From Ailanthus altissimus (taxonomy: Eukaryota; Streptophyta; Magnoliopsida; Sapindales; Simaroubaceae), in the NCBI GenBank assembly GCA_946807835.1, contig OX327690.1:9024501-9088500 (forward strand): DNA of 64,000 nucleotides, written 5' to 3'. Numbering within the stretch: the first letter of the stretch is position 1; each line of letters begins with the position of its first letter. Made by a program: the position numbers and the translations under genes. This document shows, piece by piece, positions 9,690 through 23,800 of the stretch. The notes beneath the pieces are model-generated. The model was given only the letters and a program-made list of their open reading frames with translations. It was not told where the DNA came from and did no database searches.

Positions 9690-12640
9690 AGGGATGCATG
9701 TTTGACTGATAGTGCAACTACGTACACTATCCTTTGAGATAAGAAATATTTTACAAAACTAATAATAATTGAAAGAAAAGTCAATACTATATTCGGTCTT
9801 GCATATTTGATTGAAGACTTTAGAAGAGCAATAATCTTGTTAGCAAGTAGAATAAAATTATATATAAGTGAAGCTTTATATGCTGGTAGATCCAGAAAAA
9901 ATCTTCTTAGTTTTAAAGATATCCGCCAAAATGGATATTACATTGAAACTTTGAATAAAAATAATATAGAATATCTTTGCATTACTTCTAATGCCTCAGA
10001 CAAGAAATACATACTTGAAAAGCTTCGTGTCTTATCATCTGGTCTATATTATACAATTATAAATTCAATTGAAAGCTATGCAATAATGAACTAAAAGTAC
10101 AATGATCCAAAAATGTTTATACTATGACATAATCGACTTAGTCATTCGAGATTAACAATGATGCGTAGAATCATTAAAAAATCTTATGACACTCATTAAA
10201 AAACCTAAAGATTCTGCTGCCTAATGAGAATATTTATACTATTTGCTTACAAGACTATCCCCTTTTAAGATTGGTCTAGAATCTCCGTCATTTTTACAAA
10301 TGATCCAAAGAGATATTTGCGGACCAATTCATCCACTAAATGGACCTTTTTGCTATTTTATGATTTTAATCGATGCATCTACAAGATGGTCACATGTTTG
10401 TTTACTGTCTATACGAAATATTACATTTGCTAGATTACTAGCACAGATCATTAAATTAAGGATATAATTTTCAGAATACCTTATTAAGACCACACGTTTA
10501 GATAATCCTAGCAAGTTTACATCTAAAATATTTAATAACTATTGTACATTAGTGGGAATCAATGTAGAATATACTATGCCACATGTTCACACACAAAATA
10601 GATTAACAGAATCCTTAATTAAATAACTGTAGGTAATTGCACATACTTTATTGATGCGTACACAATTACCAATTTCTGCATAGGGTCATGCTATTTTGTA
10701 TGCTGCAACATTAATTCATTTTAGACCTACTGCATATCATTACTATTCTCTATTACAACTTATACTTAGTCATTAGCCTAATATATCCCATTTTCTTATC
10801 TTTGATTGTGTATGTGCCCATAACACCCCCACAATGCACTAAAATGGAACCTCAATGTCGATTGAGGATTTATGTTAATTTTGATTCACCATCAATTATA
10901 AAGTATCTTGAACCCCTGACGGATGATCTATTTATCACACGATTTACAGATTACCATTTTGATGAGACAATATTCTCATCATTATGGGAAAAGAAATTGC
11001 CTCCTAAAGTAAGGTATGAACTTTCTTGAAAAATTATCACCACGACTTATGAATGATGATTTTAAGCCACAAACTATTGATGAATGTAGAGAAAAATATG
11101 GTTGGCTCCAATGGAAAGAAGCAATTCAAATAGAATTGACTTCTCTAGTTAAACGTGAAGTATTTAGACCTGTAATCCGAACACTTGAAGATGTAAAATC
11201 TATAGGACATAGATGGGTTTTGTACAAAAATGTAATAAATACAATAAGGTCATCAGATATAAAGTAAGACTCCTTACTCAAGGTTTCCCTCAAAGACCTT
11301 GTATTAATTTCGATGAAACTAATTCTCCCGTGATAGATACAATTACATTTCAATTTTTGATAGGCTTAGCAGTCTCAGAAAAGCTTGATATACGTCTTAT
11401 AGATGTAGTGAAAAAAAATCTGTATGAATCACTTAACATATATATTTACATAAACATCCCTGAAGGATTTAATATGCTTGAAGCATATAATTACAATTTG
11501 TACTCAATCAAGCTACAAAGATCTTTATATAGATTGAACCAATCTGGGCGCATATGGTAAAATTGCCTAAACGAATACTTAATAAAGGAATTATATATTG
11601 ATGACCTAATATATCCATGTGTATTTATAAAAAAAAATATAGAATCTGAAGTTATCATTGTGGTTATATATATGGATAACTTGAATCTGATCGGGACTCT
11701 TGAAGAGCTCCTACTTTAAAAGAGAATTTGAAAAGAAAATTTTGGGAAAGACTAAATATTGTTTCGTCCTACATATCGAGTACAAATCAAATAGAATTTT
11801 TATCCATCAATTTATCTATACTGAAAAGATCTTGAAAAGAATCGTGGATAAATCTCATCCATTAAATACCCTTATGATTGTTCGGTCTCTTGATCCCAAA
11901 AAGGATCCATTCCATTCTAGGGAAGATGATGAAAAAATACTTAGTCCAGAAGTACCATATCTTAGTGTAATTAGTGTTTTACTATATCTAGCCCAATGCA
12001 CCAGACTAGACATATTTTTTGCAGTAAGCTTATTGGTAAGATTTAGTTTTGCACCGACTCAACGTCCTTGGAATGGTATCAAACATATATTTTGTTACCT
12101 TCATGGAATGATCAATTTGGAACTATTTTATTCCAATGAACCTACAGAAATTTAAGCCTAGTTATGCAAATGCTAAGTATTTATCTGATCCCCATAAAGC
12201 CCGCTCACAAATGAGATATATTTTAACTTACAATAATCTCATGGCAATCCAGAAACCAAACCTTTATTGCCACATCCTCAAATCACTCTGAAATTTTTGC
12301 ACTACATGAAGCAAGTAGAGAATGCATATAGTTGTAGTCTATTATTCATCACATCCAGAGTATATGTAATCTACCTTCTGCAATAGATATTTCAATAATA
12401 ATATATGAAGACAATGTTACTTGTATTGCTCAAGTTAGAGGCGGATACATAAAAGGAGATAGAACTAAGCATATTTTTCTAAAATTCTTCTACAACCATG
12501 AACTACACCAAACCAAGAAGATTGATGTTAAGCAAATACGCTCCAGTGACAAATCTCTGCCAACATCAACTTTTGTTTATTTATTCACCAAGTCTTTGCC
12601 GACGTCAACTTTTAAGAAATTAGTTTATAAAATTGGTATG
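9690..12640 (+). pseudogene. copia-1 pol remnant (protease, integrase, RT, RNase H)
   Basis: Recognisable pieces in order follow. The protease remnant is LTDSATTYTIL (about 9,700). Pre-integrase and integrase give MIQRDICGPIHPLNGPFCYF and LIDASTRWSHVCLLS (10,290-10,410). Reverse transcriptase gives WKEAIQIELTSL, IDVVKKNLYESL, SLYRLNQSGRIW and a YMDNL box where copia RTs normally have YVDD (11,100-11,690). RNase H gives YLAQCTRLDIFFAVSLL, then RTKHIFLKFF near 12,460. Numerous stops and frame changes mean no functional enzyme. Confidence 0.8.
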
Positions 12641-12680
12641 TGTTGACTCAACAAATTGACAAACTAATGAATATAACTTT

Positions 12681-13161
12681 AAGGGGGGGTATTTAAATAA
12701 GACGGAAAATATTCTTTCAGAAGAAGAATCACTGTCTTATTTTTTTCTTTAACCAAATTTTATTCTACTGAATTTTACTAACAAGATTTTTAATGAAATA
12801 ATATTGAGCAAGTTCAATACCACTATATATTATAGAGTTGTATTTTATTTTTACTTAAATTTTTATCTTATTAAATTTTTTCTTAATGATATAAAATATA
12901 ATTAAAGTGGTGAAATCCATTTCTTAGCGATATAAAATATAATTAGAGTTATGAAATCCAAAGTGTTATAAAAGTGATGGGGAATTATGGCAATGGATTC
13001 CACTGTCCCTCCTCGCCTATAAATATGAGTTACCCCTTTATAATATTTCATTACTTTACAATACCTTTCCAATATTTCATAAGGCGTTATAATACTTTTT
13101 AGAAGTTTTTAAGTATTTAAATTATTTCTAATTTTTGCCTTTTATCATTTAGTTACAACAG
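12681..13161 (+). repeat. copia-1 polypurine tract and 3' LTR
   Basis: AAGGGGGGG at 12,681-12,689 is a clear polypurine tract. The LTR then runs to TTTAGTTACAACA at 13,161 and shares its 3' 200 bp with the 5' LTR, including the TATAAATA box and the GGATTCC block. An internal repeat of ATATAAAATATAATTA occurs at about 12,889 and 12,940. Confidence 0.65.
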
Positions 13162-13594
13162 TTAGATAACTTTAAGATATAAGGGAATTATTGAGTAAAA
13201 TTTAAACTTTTAAAAGTGCGTGTATTTGATAGATTCAAATAACCCCATCTTATTTGTTCATATATAATAGTAAATCTTATTTATTTATTTTTAAAAAATA
13301 TTTTATTACATGAAATTTATAAGAATAGAAATGTCACATCAGATGTTTTTAATTTGAAAAATAAACTTAACATTTATATTTAATTTTGAGAAAAAAAAAT
13401 ATATGAATTTTTTTTATCCAAGAATATATAAACTTTTAAGGTTTCAAAAAAGGAAAGTAAATTCCAATATTTTTAAAATGTTCATTTACACTTTTATCAA
13501 GTAATAATTTTTATTTATTTTAATAATAAAATTAATAAAAGTAAGATTTTTCCTCTATTAATAGAGAATGAACCATAGTCACAGAATAATAAGA
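13162..13594. other. AT-rich spacer, nothing recognised
   Basis: No ORF or repeat I can name. It is mostly A/T homopolymer-rich sequence. Confidence 0.3.
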
Positions 13595-13876
13595 GTACTT
13601 ATTATTATGCTACAATAAATTTCGTTGAAATAATGTTAAAACACAAAATAATAAAACATGAAATGATAAATTCCTAACTACTTTTATGCCATTGTTCGTC
13701 GTCGCCAATCACCATATGTTGTTGGTCATTGGTCAATATTTTGATAGGATAAAAAATGACCAATGGCAACAAATGGTAACATAAAAGTGGTTAAGGTTCT
13801 ATCTTTTCATGATTTTATATTTTTTTTTATTTTGATACTATTTCAATAAAATTTGTTGTAACACAATAGTAAATAC
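13595..13876. mobile_element. MITE with long terminal inverted repeats
   Basis: The two halves are imperfect reverse complements over roughly 110-120 bp. GTACTTATTATTATGCTACA at the left mirrors the complement of TGTAACACAATAGTAAATAC at the right. Inner arms CTAACTACTTTTATG and CATAAAAGTGGTTAAG also pair, around a centre at about 13,735. It is non-coding and short, so a non-autonomous DNA transposon. I could not identify the target duplication or superfamily. Confidence 0.65.
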
Positions 13877-14500
13877 CGACAAAAGATATAAATAAAATTT
13901 TTAAAAATATTAAAATTTATTCGTCTATTTCCTAAAATTTTAAGTCCTTTCCTCTTTTAAGAATAAGTAAAAGAAATAGCATTTAAATTTCACATTCATA
14001 TGTATACAAATTTTATAATAAAACAACATTAGATTAAAAGAAAAAAAAATCAAAGTTAGATGCCCCTTTGTTTTTGTCATAGATTGCGCATTCGAAATCA
14101 CATAATTGTAAGGAAATTTTTTTGTTTTTTCTTGTAGCAAGGACTTTTATTATTATTTGTTCATAAATAATTATTTTGTGAAAAATCGAACTCCTCTACA
14201 CCGCAAAGGCGCAAACGGCAAATGCAGTAAAGATTATTTTTTAACATATTTTTTCAATTTGAAACAAATCAAAATCAAACCGATCAAATGCAAATAAAAA
14301 CTGAGCACTAGAATCGAACCAAACCAAAAATTTCAATTTAATTCAATTAGATTTTCGGTTAAACCGAATCAATACCCACTCCTAATTAGTTGTACTTAAT
14401 AATATCAGAAACCCAAAAATTAACTCCGAAGCTCGAAAATCTTTTTACTCTGTACACCTTTTAACGATAACAATGCTCTTCATAGAATTAAGTATCAGAA
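13877..14500. other. Downstream intergenic DNA of MOR1 with TE-like motif
   Basis: No gene seen. At about 14,330-14,395 the TTTTCGGTTAAACCGAATC and ACCCACTCC motifs resemble subterminal sequence of hAT-type non-autonomous elements, but no boundaries were found. Confidence 0.3.
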
Positions 14501-14891
14501 CGTATTTTGAACTATAAATTGAATTTGAATTGTAATGCCCTCGAAGTAACAATCACCTAAAATTACAGACCAAGCAAAACTGGCACAACACTTCATCTGT
14601 GAAAGGACATTGTGTTAAAATGGAAGCTTTTGGACATCAGCGAGTGCTTAATTACAATGAATGCACCACAAGGTATAAATTTGGGGCATACGGCCACATG
14701 CCCTCACCAAAACTCTGCCGCGACATTAAAGAAAGAATACATAAGATTTGCAGAATATACTTTTAAGATATACATACTGATGGCAACTGCACGTTGACTT
14801 CACTCTGGCTCTTCGTTTACAATGGCATCTTATGGCAGGGATGTGATAATATGCTCTAGAGAGATTGCTACTGATCATATTACTCTGAAAC
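14501..14891 (-). other. MOR1 3' untranslated/downstream region
   Basis: Directly follows the MOR1 stop (14,892-14,894 on the minus strand). No canonical AATAAA was found on the minus strand close to the stop; the first (minus AATAAA at about 14,146) is 750 nt away. The cleavage site cannot be placed. Confidence 0.35.
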
Positions 14892-17800
14892 TTATAGAGG
14901 TTCAATTGACCCACTTTTTAGTCTTTCCATTCGGGCTTGAAGCCCAGACAATGCCTTCTCATCCATGGGGAGAACAGTGCCCTGTGCAGGATTCTCCAAA
15001 CCAGGACGATCTGATGAACGACTCTGACCAGAGAGTCCGTTATTTACGTTTTCGCTCATGCTTATGAAAGGCCTGCTTCCAGAGTCTGGGTTTCCAGCAG
15101 CTGCTGCCAATTGCATACTCTTCATCCTTTCTCTAATGGCATCTAGTGTCCCACTGGTGACCGCAGCTGCAACAATGACTTTCACTGTTAGGACTGCCTT
15201 TGAAAAATGAAAAAGGAAAAAAATCAAAGGAAAGCAACAACACTGGTAGATCACCTCCATATCTCTCATTTCGCTGGTCACCTAGTGGCTCAGATTTTAC
15301 ATTCATTGATTTAGCATCATTCAGTGAATTTGTATGCACTGGAGATAGAGGTGCAAAATCAGGGGAAGAAGCACCTAAAGAAGCTGGAGGTGGGGTTGCC
15401 ATTGGGACACTTGAAGGGGTCTTCCCAGCTGCTGCATTCTTCTCCATCTAAAGTATCAACTCAAATCTATTAGTCTGCACTTCTTTTCAGACCACGTAAA
15501 TAATACATTTTACTTGAAAGGATAAGAATACATACCTGTGATAAACCATCCCTGATGTAAGTGCGGAATGCCTCGCTGGCATTTTGGAGCTGAGCAAATA
15601 TATCGACCTGAAATATAACATTACAGATAAAGGTTTGAAATTGGAAAAAGAATTAACATTAAAGAAAAAAGAGAAATTGGGCAAAACCTAAGCTGTCATC
15701 ATGGAAACAAAAAATTTCATCTAGGCTAAGTAACAGCAATTTAACATCTAAAAAATCAGCAACACAAACTCAATTAGTTACCTTGGGGTATAGTTGAGTA
15801 ATTCGATATAATTCATATAGACCAATGGCGCAAGTCTGCTTGTCGCCAATTTTCTTGAATATTGCAGCAAGTTCTTGCTGTAAGTAGTATATTCAAGAGA
15901 CATTAGGAGAAACAGAAAAAATAATGTTTACACAAGAAAATTATAAAATAGATATTACAACTAGAAATAAGAAAGATGAATTAGTTTCGATATAGATTGA
16001 ACAAAGGATAAATTTTTATTTTAACATAACAAAAGATAATAAATTAATTTCAATAATACAATTGGAATTTTCTTTTGAAGGAAAAAAAAAGAAAAAAATA
16101 ATGATTGAACAAAAGAAAAGAGAAAAAAAGATGAAGATATCACAAAAATCAATCAACACCAAAGATAAAACTATAAAATACAGAGTAATACCTTTAACTG
16201 GGCATCAGCTGAATTTGTGGCAGATGTTGGATTGTTGGCTACTGAATCACCCCAGTGGGTTTGGCCCACAGGACCAGTTGCCGTCAACATTCTTGCCGCA
16301 GCTAAAGTCTGAAAAGATAACAAAAGTTTTAACCAAAAAAAATTCTGAGTTACAGAAATCAAGCTAATAAAGTTTATTTTTGCTCAATTTACTACCTCAA
16401 GATTCAGATCAATGTAGGCAAGAATAATTGGTTGAGGCTTCATGTCTATAGGAACCATTGACAAGTGACCCTTGATGGCAGCTCCACGAAGTTTAACAAG
16501 TTCATGAAGAACAGTTTTCACCATACGTAGTGGCTTGTCATCAGCTCCCGCTCTTTTCAAATTCATATTACAAAAGAGAGAAAGAGGTAGAAAAGAAATC
16601 AGTTAATGCGTACAAACCACAAACCCAGAATAACAATAAACTGCATCAAACAATGCCAAATGCCTATTCCAACGAGGAAAAAGAAAAACAAAAGTTAACA
16701 GGCCCCTTAATTCTCAAAAAGATGAAGCTAAACACATACCTTCTCCTAATTTCTTCCATCCCCAATTCTTGCAAGTATACATGAATGCTTTGAAGGATGC
16801 GGTCAAGGTCAACATCATATATAGTGTTTTGAAGAACCTAAGCCACAGGATAGCAATTTATGACATTTCCAGCCATAGCACAGAAAAATCAATATTCACA
16901 TGCATGTGAAAGACACTAATGCCCAGATAACAGTGGCCATTTAAAAAAGCTTCCACCGCCTATAGCCAATAATTATTACCGTCTAATAAAATCATTTTTA
17001 ACATTTTCCTGGTAATCTCGCTAAAAGAAAGAATAAATTGAATCTTTTCTTTGCAAGATTCTTGAACACAAGAATTTATCAAATTTAATTCTTAAGAATA
17101 AAAATATATGATAATTGATTTTCCTTTCCAACGTTTGAATCATGAGAATTTGTCCAATATAATTCTTCAGGAAAAAAATATTGGCAATTGAAAAAAGGTG
17201 GACATACTGGCATTTACATCACCAATGTTACACACATGGTGTCATGATAAGGACACATCTGACATTACCAATAGACATTATTAATAGTCCTTGTTATGTA
17301 TATATTATTGAAGATGGCGGTGCAACTGCACTACTCAAGGAAAATTTCTCTGACCCTGAAAGTTGTTAAACCATTTGTCATATTAAAAAATTTAAGTTCA
17401 AATAAAAGAACTGAATTTGTCACCAATATCCCAAATGGTTTCATGGTAAGGACACAACTTTTACCACCAACTGACATGTTCAATAGTTCTAATTAAGTAT
17501 ACATTTTTGCACCACTCACGGAAAATTACCCTCTCCAGCCCCAAAAGTAACTGTTGTGTCATATATTAAAAAAGATAAGTGCAAACAAAGAAAACAATTA
17601 GCTCTATCAAAGAGAAGTAAATAATAGAAAAAAAAATTCATTTTGTTATAAGAATTTTCAGAAAATCAAGAGTGAAAATTTACCTTTGTCAATTTGATTA
17701 GACATTTTACAACTAGATCAGAGAACCTCTGGTTTCTGGCAGCTAAGGTTTCAGTAGATGCAGGTGAAGGCCACCTTGAGGGATCTAATGGACGCAAGAG

Positions 17801-20800
17801 ATTAATCAGGACAACAAAAGATGAAGTTCGATCCGCGTTATCCTGCACGAATGGTTGCTAATCAATTAAGCAGAACACATAACCTCAAGCAAAACAAAAC
17901 CGTTTTGAGGTAAATCTTTACCAGAATCTTAAGCATCAACACATTTAAAGCTTTCAAAAGTTGACTGCCATCATCCATATGAGGTACTCTTTCATCCAAA
18001 AGCCAAAGTAGAAGCTCAGTAATAAGACCGTCTAAAGTACTCTCCTGGACAGCATGGGCAAGCCTTTTGTTTTGAAATGTCTAGAGCAAAGTTCACATAG
18101 TTAGATGCTGCCGCAAAATGATACCATGAAAAAGCATTTAACTGCTATGGAAAACAATGATAAAGATAGATAATATTAAGTGTAACCCATATTATAAATG
18201 TAACAGTTGCATGACTTTTCATACTCTTTCCTATAATTTTCAGGGTCCAAAAGAGCATCATGAGAAGTAAAAAAAAAAAAAAAAAGATAAGATTTTGGAT
18301 TGTAAATATACCTGCATAAGTGTGTTAAGAACATATTTGCAAGACCTTGATGATGCACCGGTCAAACTGAAGTCAAAAGTTTTAGCTACCTATCAAAGAA
18401 AATAAGATGGAAAAAATTATATTTCCAAGAAGGATATGGCTCTTTCAATTAAGATATTTAATTCCTGTACAAGGAAGAAGAAAAGTTGAAAGGGAGAGAA
18501 ACTATTTATTGTAATTACACTTGATTTTGAATACCTTATTTGCTAAGCATGAAACAAGTCTATCCGCATCCTTCACAAGTTCATCCATTGCACTACCTTC
18601 CAGATCACTAGAGGCCTGTGCCAACTCATGGCACACAACTTTCATCCCTTCAACAGACTGCAAAACATAGGTTAAAATTTTAGTCCTTTAAATTTCTAAG
18701 TTGAAACCGACCCAAATAGGTGGATTTAAAAATATTATTAACAGAAATACAAGTCTTAATAATCTCAATTTAAAGATTTGTCATCTGTCGTGATATTTTA
18801 GAAGTTCACCAAGATTTTGACAGCAGTTAAATGAATTTCCTAGGATAAGACGAAAAAGATTAGAAGGTTTTCCAGTTCCTAGGATAAGAGGAAAAAGATT
18901 AGAAGGCTTAATTATGAACGTTTGTGCAAAGGTGCCAGCCCACTCCACTGAGGAAAAGGAAGGGAAAAAAAAGAGGAGGCTCAGACAAGCCACAACTCCA
19001 ACAATCAGACTCCAGCAACATGTATCAGTTTAGAAATATAACAAGGATATTGGTAAAAACAATTTCTTGTATCTACTTAGTTGGCTGACTTGTGATGTTA
19101 TTGCTGTGTATAAATAGCCACAGAGGGCTCATGTACCTCCGAATATTGCAAACCATTCCAAAACAATGTCTTTTCTTCTCTAAAATGTTGCAAATTATTC
19201 CAGAGAAAAGTGTTACCTTAACCTAAAATTGTTCATTTAACATAAAACAAAAGGAAAGATCATTTCACATGGACACATCTACTTGAATTAAAGGTATAGT
19301 AATCCAGTGTTCAATCAATGTATTTTAGAATACTTTTCCACTATTTTAAAAGGGTTTTAATCTCAAATAGCAAAATTAGGAGTGGATTTCATTCTTTTAG
19401 CTAAAGATTCAAACCTTTTCATGTTCTTAGCCAAAAAAAAGGGTGTACAGACCTTTATGCCCTTGTCTTCAACATTTAACAAAAAACTTATCAAGCACTA
19501 GGTCAAAGCAGACTAAGTATAAAACTCTAAAGCGCTCGACAAAATTGTCAACCAGAGTACAAAATTCTAAAGTGCTCAACAAAATTGTGAAGCACGAAGA
19601 GCATAAAATTCTAAAGTGCTCGAAAAAATTGTTGAGCACCAAGAGCATAAAATTCTAAGTGCCTCACAACTGACAACGTAAAATCTGAAGAGCTCAACAA
19701 AATCGTCACGCACCATTGCCGCACTTCATCCCTAACCTTTGGCAACCAACTCGTTCGACTAACAAATCTAAGATAAAATTGTTCCTAATTGACTATATGA
19801 CACCAAACAACATCTCCACCATACGGAATTGAGCAAAATATAATAAAACATCCTTGAACATACCCATACTTGAGATAAACCTTTCTTTTGGTTAAATGTT
19901 GAAAACAAGAGCATAATAGTCCGCTCACCTGCTTTGTTTGGCTAAGAAAATAAAAAAAAACTTAGGACTTGTTAAAATAATGAAAACCCCTCCTAATTTG
20001 GCTTAGATTAAAACCCAATTTAATATGCCCAATAGCTACACCTTCATCTCTGCATATGAGTTAACACAACTACTTGGGAAGTGAAAAATCTAGATGACAT
20101 ACAAAATGAGGATAAAAACTTTGATATCTAACAATTCATGTACATGCAAATCCAACCACTACTACAAAAGCTGCCAATGCATACATAAAACGGATAAAAG
20201 TGGCAACACAAACAAAACAAAAAATTTTACGGTTCTTGAACTTCAAGTTTCAGTCAAAATTAAATTTGATCAATAACAGATTTTTGCATCAGTGACTCTC
20301 AGGTCTGCAAGGTAGACAAAAGGAAAGAAAATCAAGGGAGGAAAACTAGTTGATACAATAATAATTGAAAACATTAGTGTGATTACAATTTAATCACCAC
20401 TGTACCCTTTTGACTGCAGCACCAAGTGCTCCAAAATTTCACCCTTCGGCTCCAGACCTACCAACAAGAACCATAAAAATTTCATCCCTTGGGCTCCCTT
20501 ACAGCCTTTTGAATTATTGTGGATGCTCTAACAAGATTAGAGGACTTAACAGCCCTTGCCATTAGTACCCTCGCCTAATTAATATATCTGAACCAGTGAT
20601 CCCTTTCTTATCACTTTTTCACCACATAATTAAGAGTTTGGGTTGCAATGCAGAAAACAAATTGCACAACACTATCCAGATACTATGCCGATGCTAAATT
20701 TTTGGGTAAGAACTACTTCATACTCGACAGTCCAAGCACCAAGTATCCAACAACATGCTAGCAGTAATCCTCATTGGTGCCAAATATTTTAGAAAAGAAC

Positions 20801-23800
20801 ATGTGTAGCCATAAAAATGAGTGCAAAAGATTCAAACATATAGTTTTTACTTTCCTAGTGGCTAGACAACATTTACCATGGTTAGAAATGTATATTTAGT
20901 AAAATGTGCAAAAGATCCACACAAAAAAAAGCATCAATAGTTGACAAGTTGGAAACCTGCTCAGGTGAACTAAAAGAAATAATATCCAGTGCTTCATTCC
21001 AGTCTGTGGGACCACTAACACCGGCAAGTGCATGGGGCATTAAATTTCTCTCCACTTGAAGCTCAGAATGGCCATAGGTTCTTCTGGAACTGAAATTATA
21101 TTAATCTCTTAAGTTAGAAATACATGATGATAACAGTTCCATCATATGGGATGCAATGTGTACAAAAAATAAAAATAAAAAAGTAATTTATGAACCTAAC
21201 AAATGTTGGGACAGAAATAGATTGTGAAACATCCCCACTTTGCTCCGCTACATCAGACCTGGTAATCATAAGACAAACATTTAAAAGTTTGAAGCAAGCA
21301 CACTTTTGAAGCTAAAGAGGAATGTATTGGTTATTGGTTATCATTAGTTGGTGCTTAATGGGGTCCTATTGGTGTTCCTTAGTCAAATTAGTATTTCCTT
21401 ATATTTTGCTTCAGACCTATATAAAGGACTGCACCAGTTCATAGCTCTTGGCCTACATGGTTCTTTCTCCCTGTTAACAGAACTTATTCTAATATGATTG
21501 CCATAACAATTTAAAATATCAAGTACAATACAAAGGCATCCAGAACCATGGGTGTTCACACCGGTATCCACCGTTCTTACGCTCACTTGAAATAGAGTAA
21601 AAAACTTTATATGATTATAAAAACTGCACCAATAGCAGTGATAATTATCTTCAGATTTTCCATTCACCTTATTTACAATTTAAATTACAAAAAATAAAAT
21701 GGAAAAAGGAAAAAAAAAGGGGGGACATCTAATTACAATCCCACAATAGAAAGGCATCAAGTATATAAACTTACCAGTCTATAAACAGTTAAGCTATTTT
21801 TTTCAGTAAAACGGGTTAAGTTATGATATAGCATTTCTTTTCTCAATCCCTTCAACAATTAAAATATTTCAAAAAACAGAAGCACATTGACAAGAGAATT
21901 ACAAAATTGAATGACATGTTAAGCTTCACAAACGTAGCAGCAGTAGGAAAATAATTGGTATACAAGGAATGATGAAAACTTTTAAGTCATTTTGTGGCCC
22001 AAAGCTTAGATATACATGTTGCATTACATTGTGATTTGGGTCTGTCATGACATTTCACAAAATTTGCAATTGAGTTTGATTACCAGAGAAAACCTGCTTA
22101 CCTCCACAAAAACAGTAAATAGATTTCAAAAAGTACTACGACAGCCTTACTCGATTTTATTTTCTTTGTAATTGATTATACAAGTCACAAAAATAGTACT
22201 AAAGGATACAAATTAAGCTTTTCAAAAAGCAGCCTTACGCATGGTCATAATCAAGCATGAAAATTGTACTGAATAAAATTCATTTTCACATCCAATAATC
22301 TGGGTGCACCAATAGAAGTTACAATGGTGGAGAAAGCAAAAACATGAATTATGCTGCAATTATGAGTACATTCAATGCACAATTATCAGATAAGAACACA
22401 CACCCGTTTTCCCTGACAGAACGCCTTAAAGCAGCTCTTGCTTCTCCTGGTTTTCCTTCCTTCTTTTTCTCCATCTCACGAACCTAACATAATGCAACAT
22501 GATGAAGAATGGAAACACAGACAGAAATAGAAACTGATAAAAACACAAAGATATACTGACCTTCCACTTAAATCTATCATCTAACATGCTTTTCTGGGCA
22601 TCTGTAAGCTTGCCAACATATCTCCATATGTCCTCACCTGCGAAAGAGGGCAGAAGCAGAGAACTTAACAACAGCCAAGTACTAATGGGTAAAATAATAA
22701 TGAAGCAATACTAGCTGCCTCAACTACAAGGAAAAAGTAAAAAGAAATTACTTTCACACACACATACGAAAACATCTTACAGAAATATCAAATGCAAAAA
22801 CATCTTACAGAAATATCAATCACACCTTCAAAACAATACAATTCTAAACAAAGACAAAGGCCGACCAACAAATTTTAGAAACAAAATAACACAGGCAGGT
22901 AATTCAAAGGAAGCATTGTACACTTTCACAACTTTTTCTGACCAAAGATAATGAAGCATTACTGGGACATCATAATATGACACACCTAGAATCTTGTAAC
23001 CAGTGGCTAATGTATTTAAAGCAGCTTTTCTAATTTCACCATCACGTTCTGCTGTCAAACTGGCAACGAGTTGCAATGATTTTAATTGACCACTGATCTG
23101 TTAATAAAAATAAAAATTACAGAGTGAAAGGGATATAGGTTTTCAAAAAAAATCAAAAGAATCAAACAAGCTTCCTTCTTGCACCTCAGGACAATGATGA
23201 TCAATCAAGAATCCAACAAGGTCAACACACTCTATCCGAGCACGGTTGTTTTTGGAACGCAAACCCTCCAAAATATAAGGAAGTGTTTTTGTTGCAGAAT
23301 AAAAGTTGACAATTTGTTTTGTCAGTTCCCTCATTTTTTCTCGTACTTTCTCAATGTTGTGCCCTGACTGCAGCACAAAAACATAGAAGTCAACATATAA
23401 GACCAAATGGAGAATAAATAAAACCATGTTTAAATATTGCACTAAGAAAAGGTAGCATCCAAAGTCTGAAAGTGTAAAGAACTTAAAATGGCATCACACA
23501 AACAAAACTTCCGAGTTCATCCAAAACAACATGCACTCATGCATCCAAATTCATACTATCAAAAATTTCAAACACCTTTTCTATCAAACAGGGAAGAAAT
23601 ACAGCTGCTTCTGATTCGGTCAGAGAATAGCCCTCATCTCTTAAAGCGTCAAAAAGTTCAGGGAGAAAATCTAACACCTGTTTATCCCAAAAGAAAATGT
23701 TAAGTCTTTAGATCTTACAATGCAGCAGAGTTATGAAGAACAAACAAAAAGATAAAAGAGAACTTCTGAAGCAAAAATGACTTATACCTTCAGCAGACAC

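Larger units (their letters stand above)
7640..13161 (+). mobile_element. Decayed Ty1/copia retrotransposon (copia-1)
   Basis: Order is 5' LTR (ends 7,851), primer site (TTATCAGCACG from 7,853), leader with tandem repeats, gag, then protease, integrase, reverse transcriptase and RNase H remnants, polypurine tract at 12,681-12,689 and 3' LTR (ends 13,161). The domain order with integrase before reverse transcriptase identifies Ty1/copia. Dozens of stops show that it is old. Confidence 0.8.
14892..21258 (-). other. MOR1: MOR1 exons 42-54: C-terminal region
   Basis: These encode residues about 1,421-1,993, the plant-conserved C-terminal part: [139 protein letters not shown], a Pro/Ser-rich tail, and the final [20 protein letters not shown]. 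In Arabidopsis, gem1 alleles affecting the C-terminal part disturb pollen cytokinesis. Confidence 0.9.

Noticed and set aside
14892..15281. Single continuous ORF joining the last two MOR1 exons
   Set aside because: It reads through the 88-bp intron 53. Its middle ([15 protein letters not shown]) is intron sequence, not MOR1.
15200..15451. Plus-strand open frame with [10 protein letters not shown]
   Set aside because: Antisense shadow of MOR1 exon 53 and intron 53.
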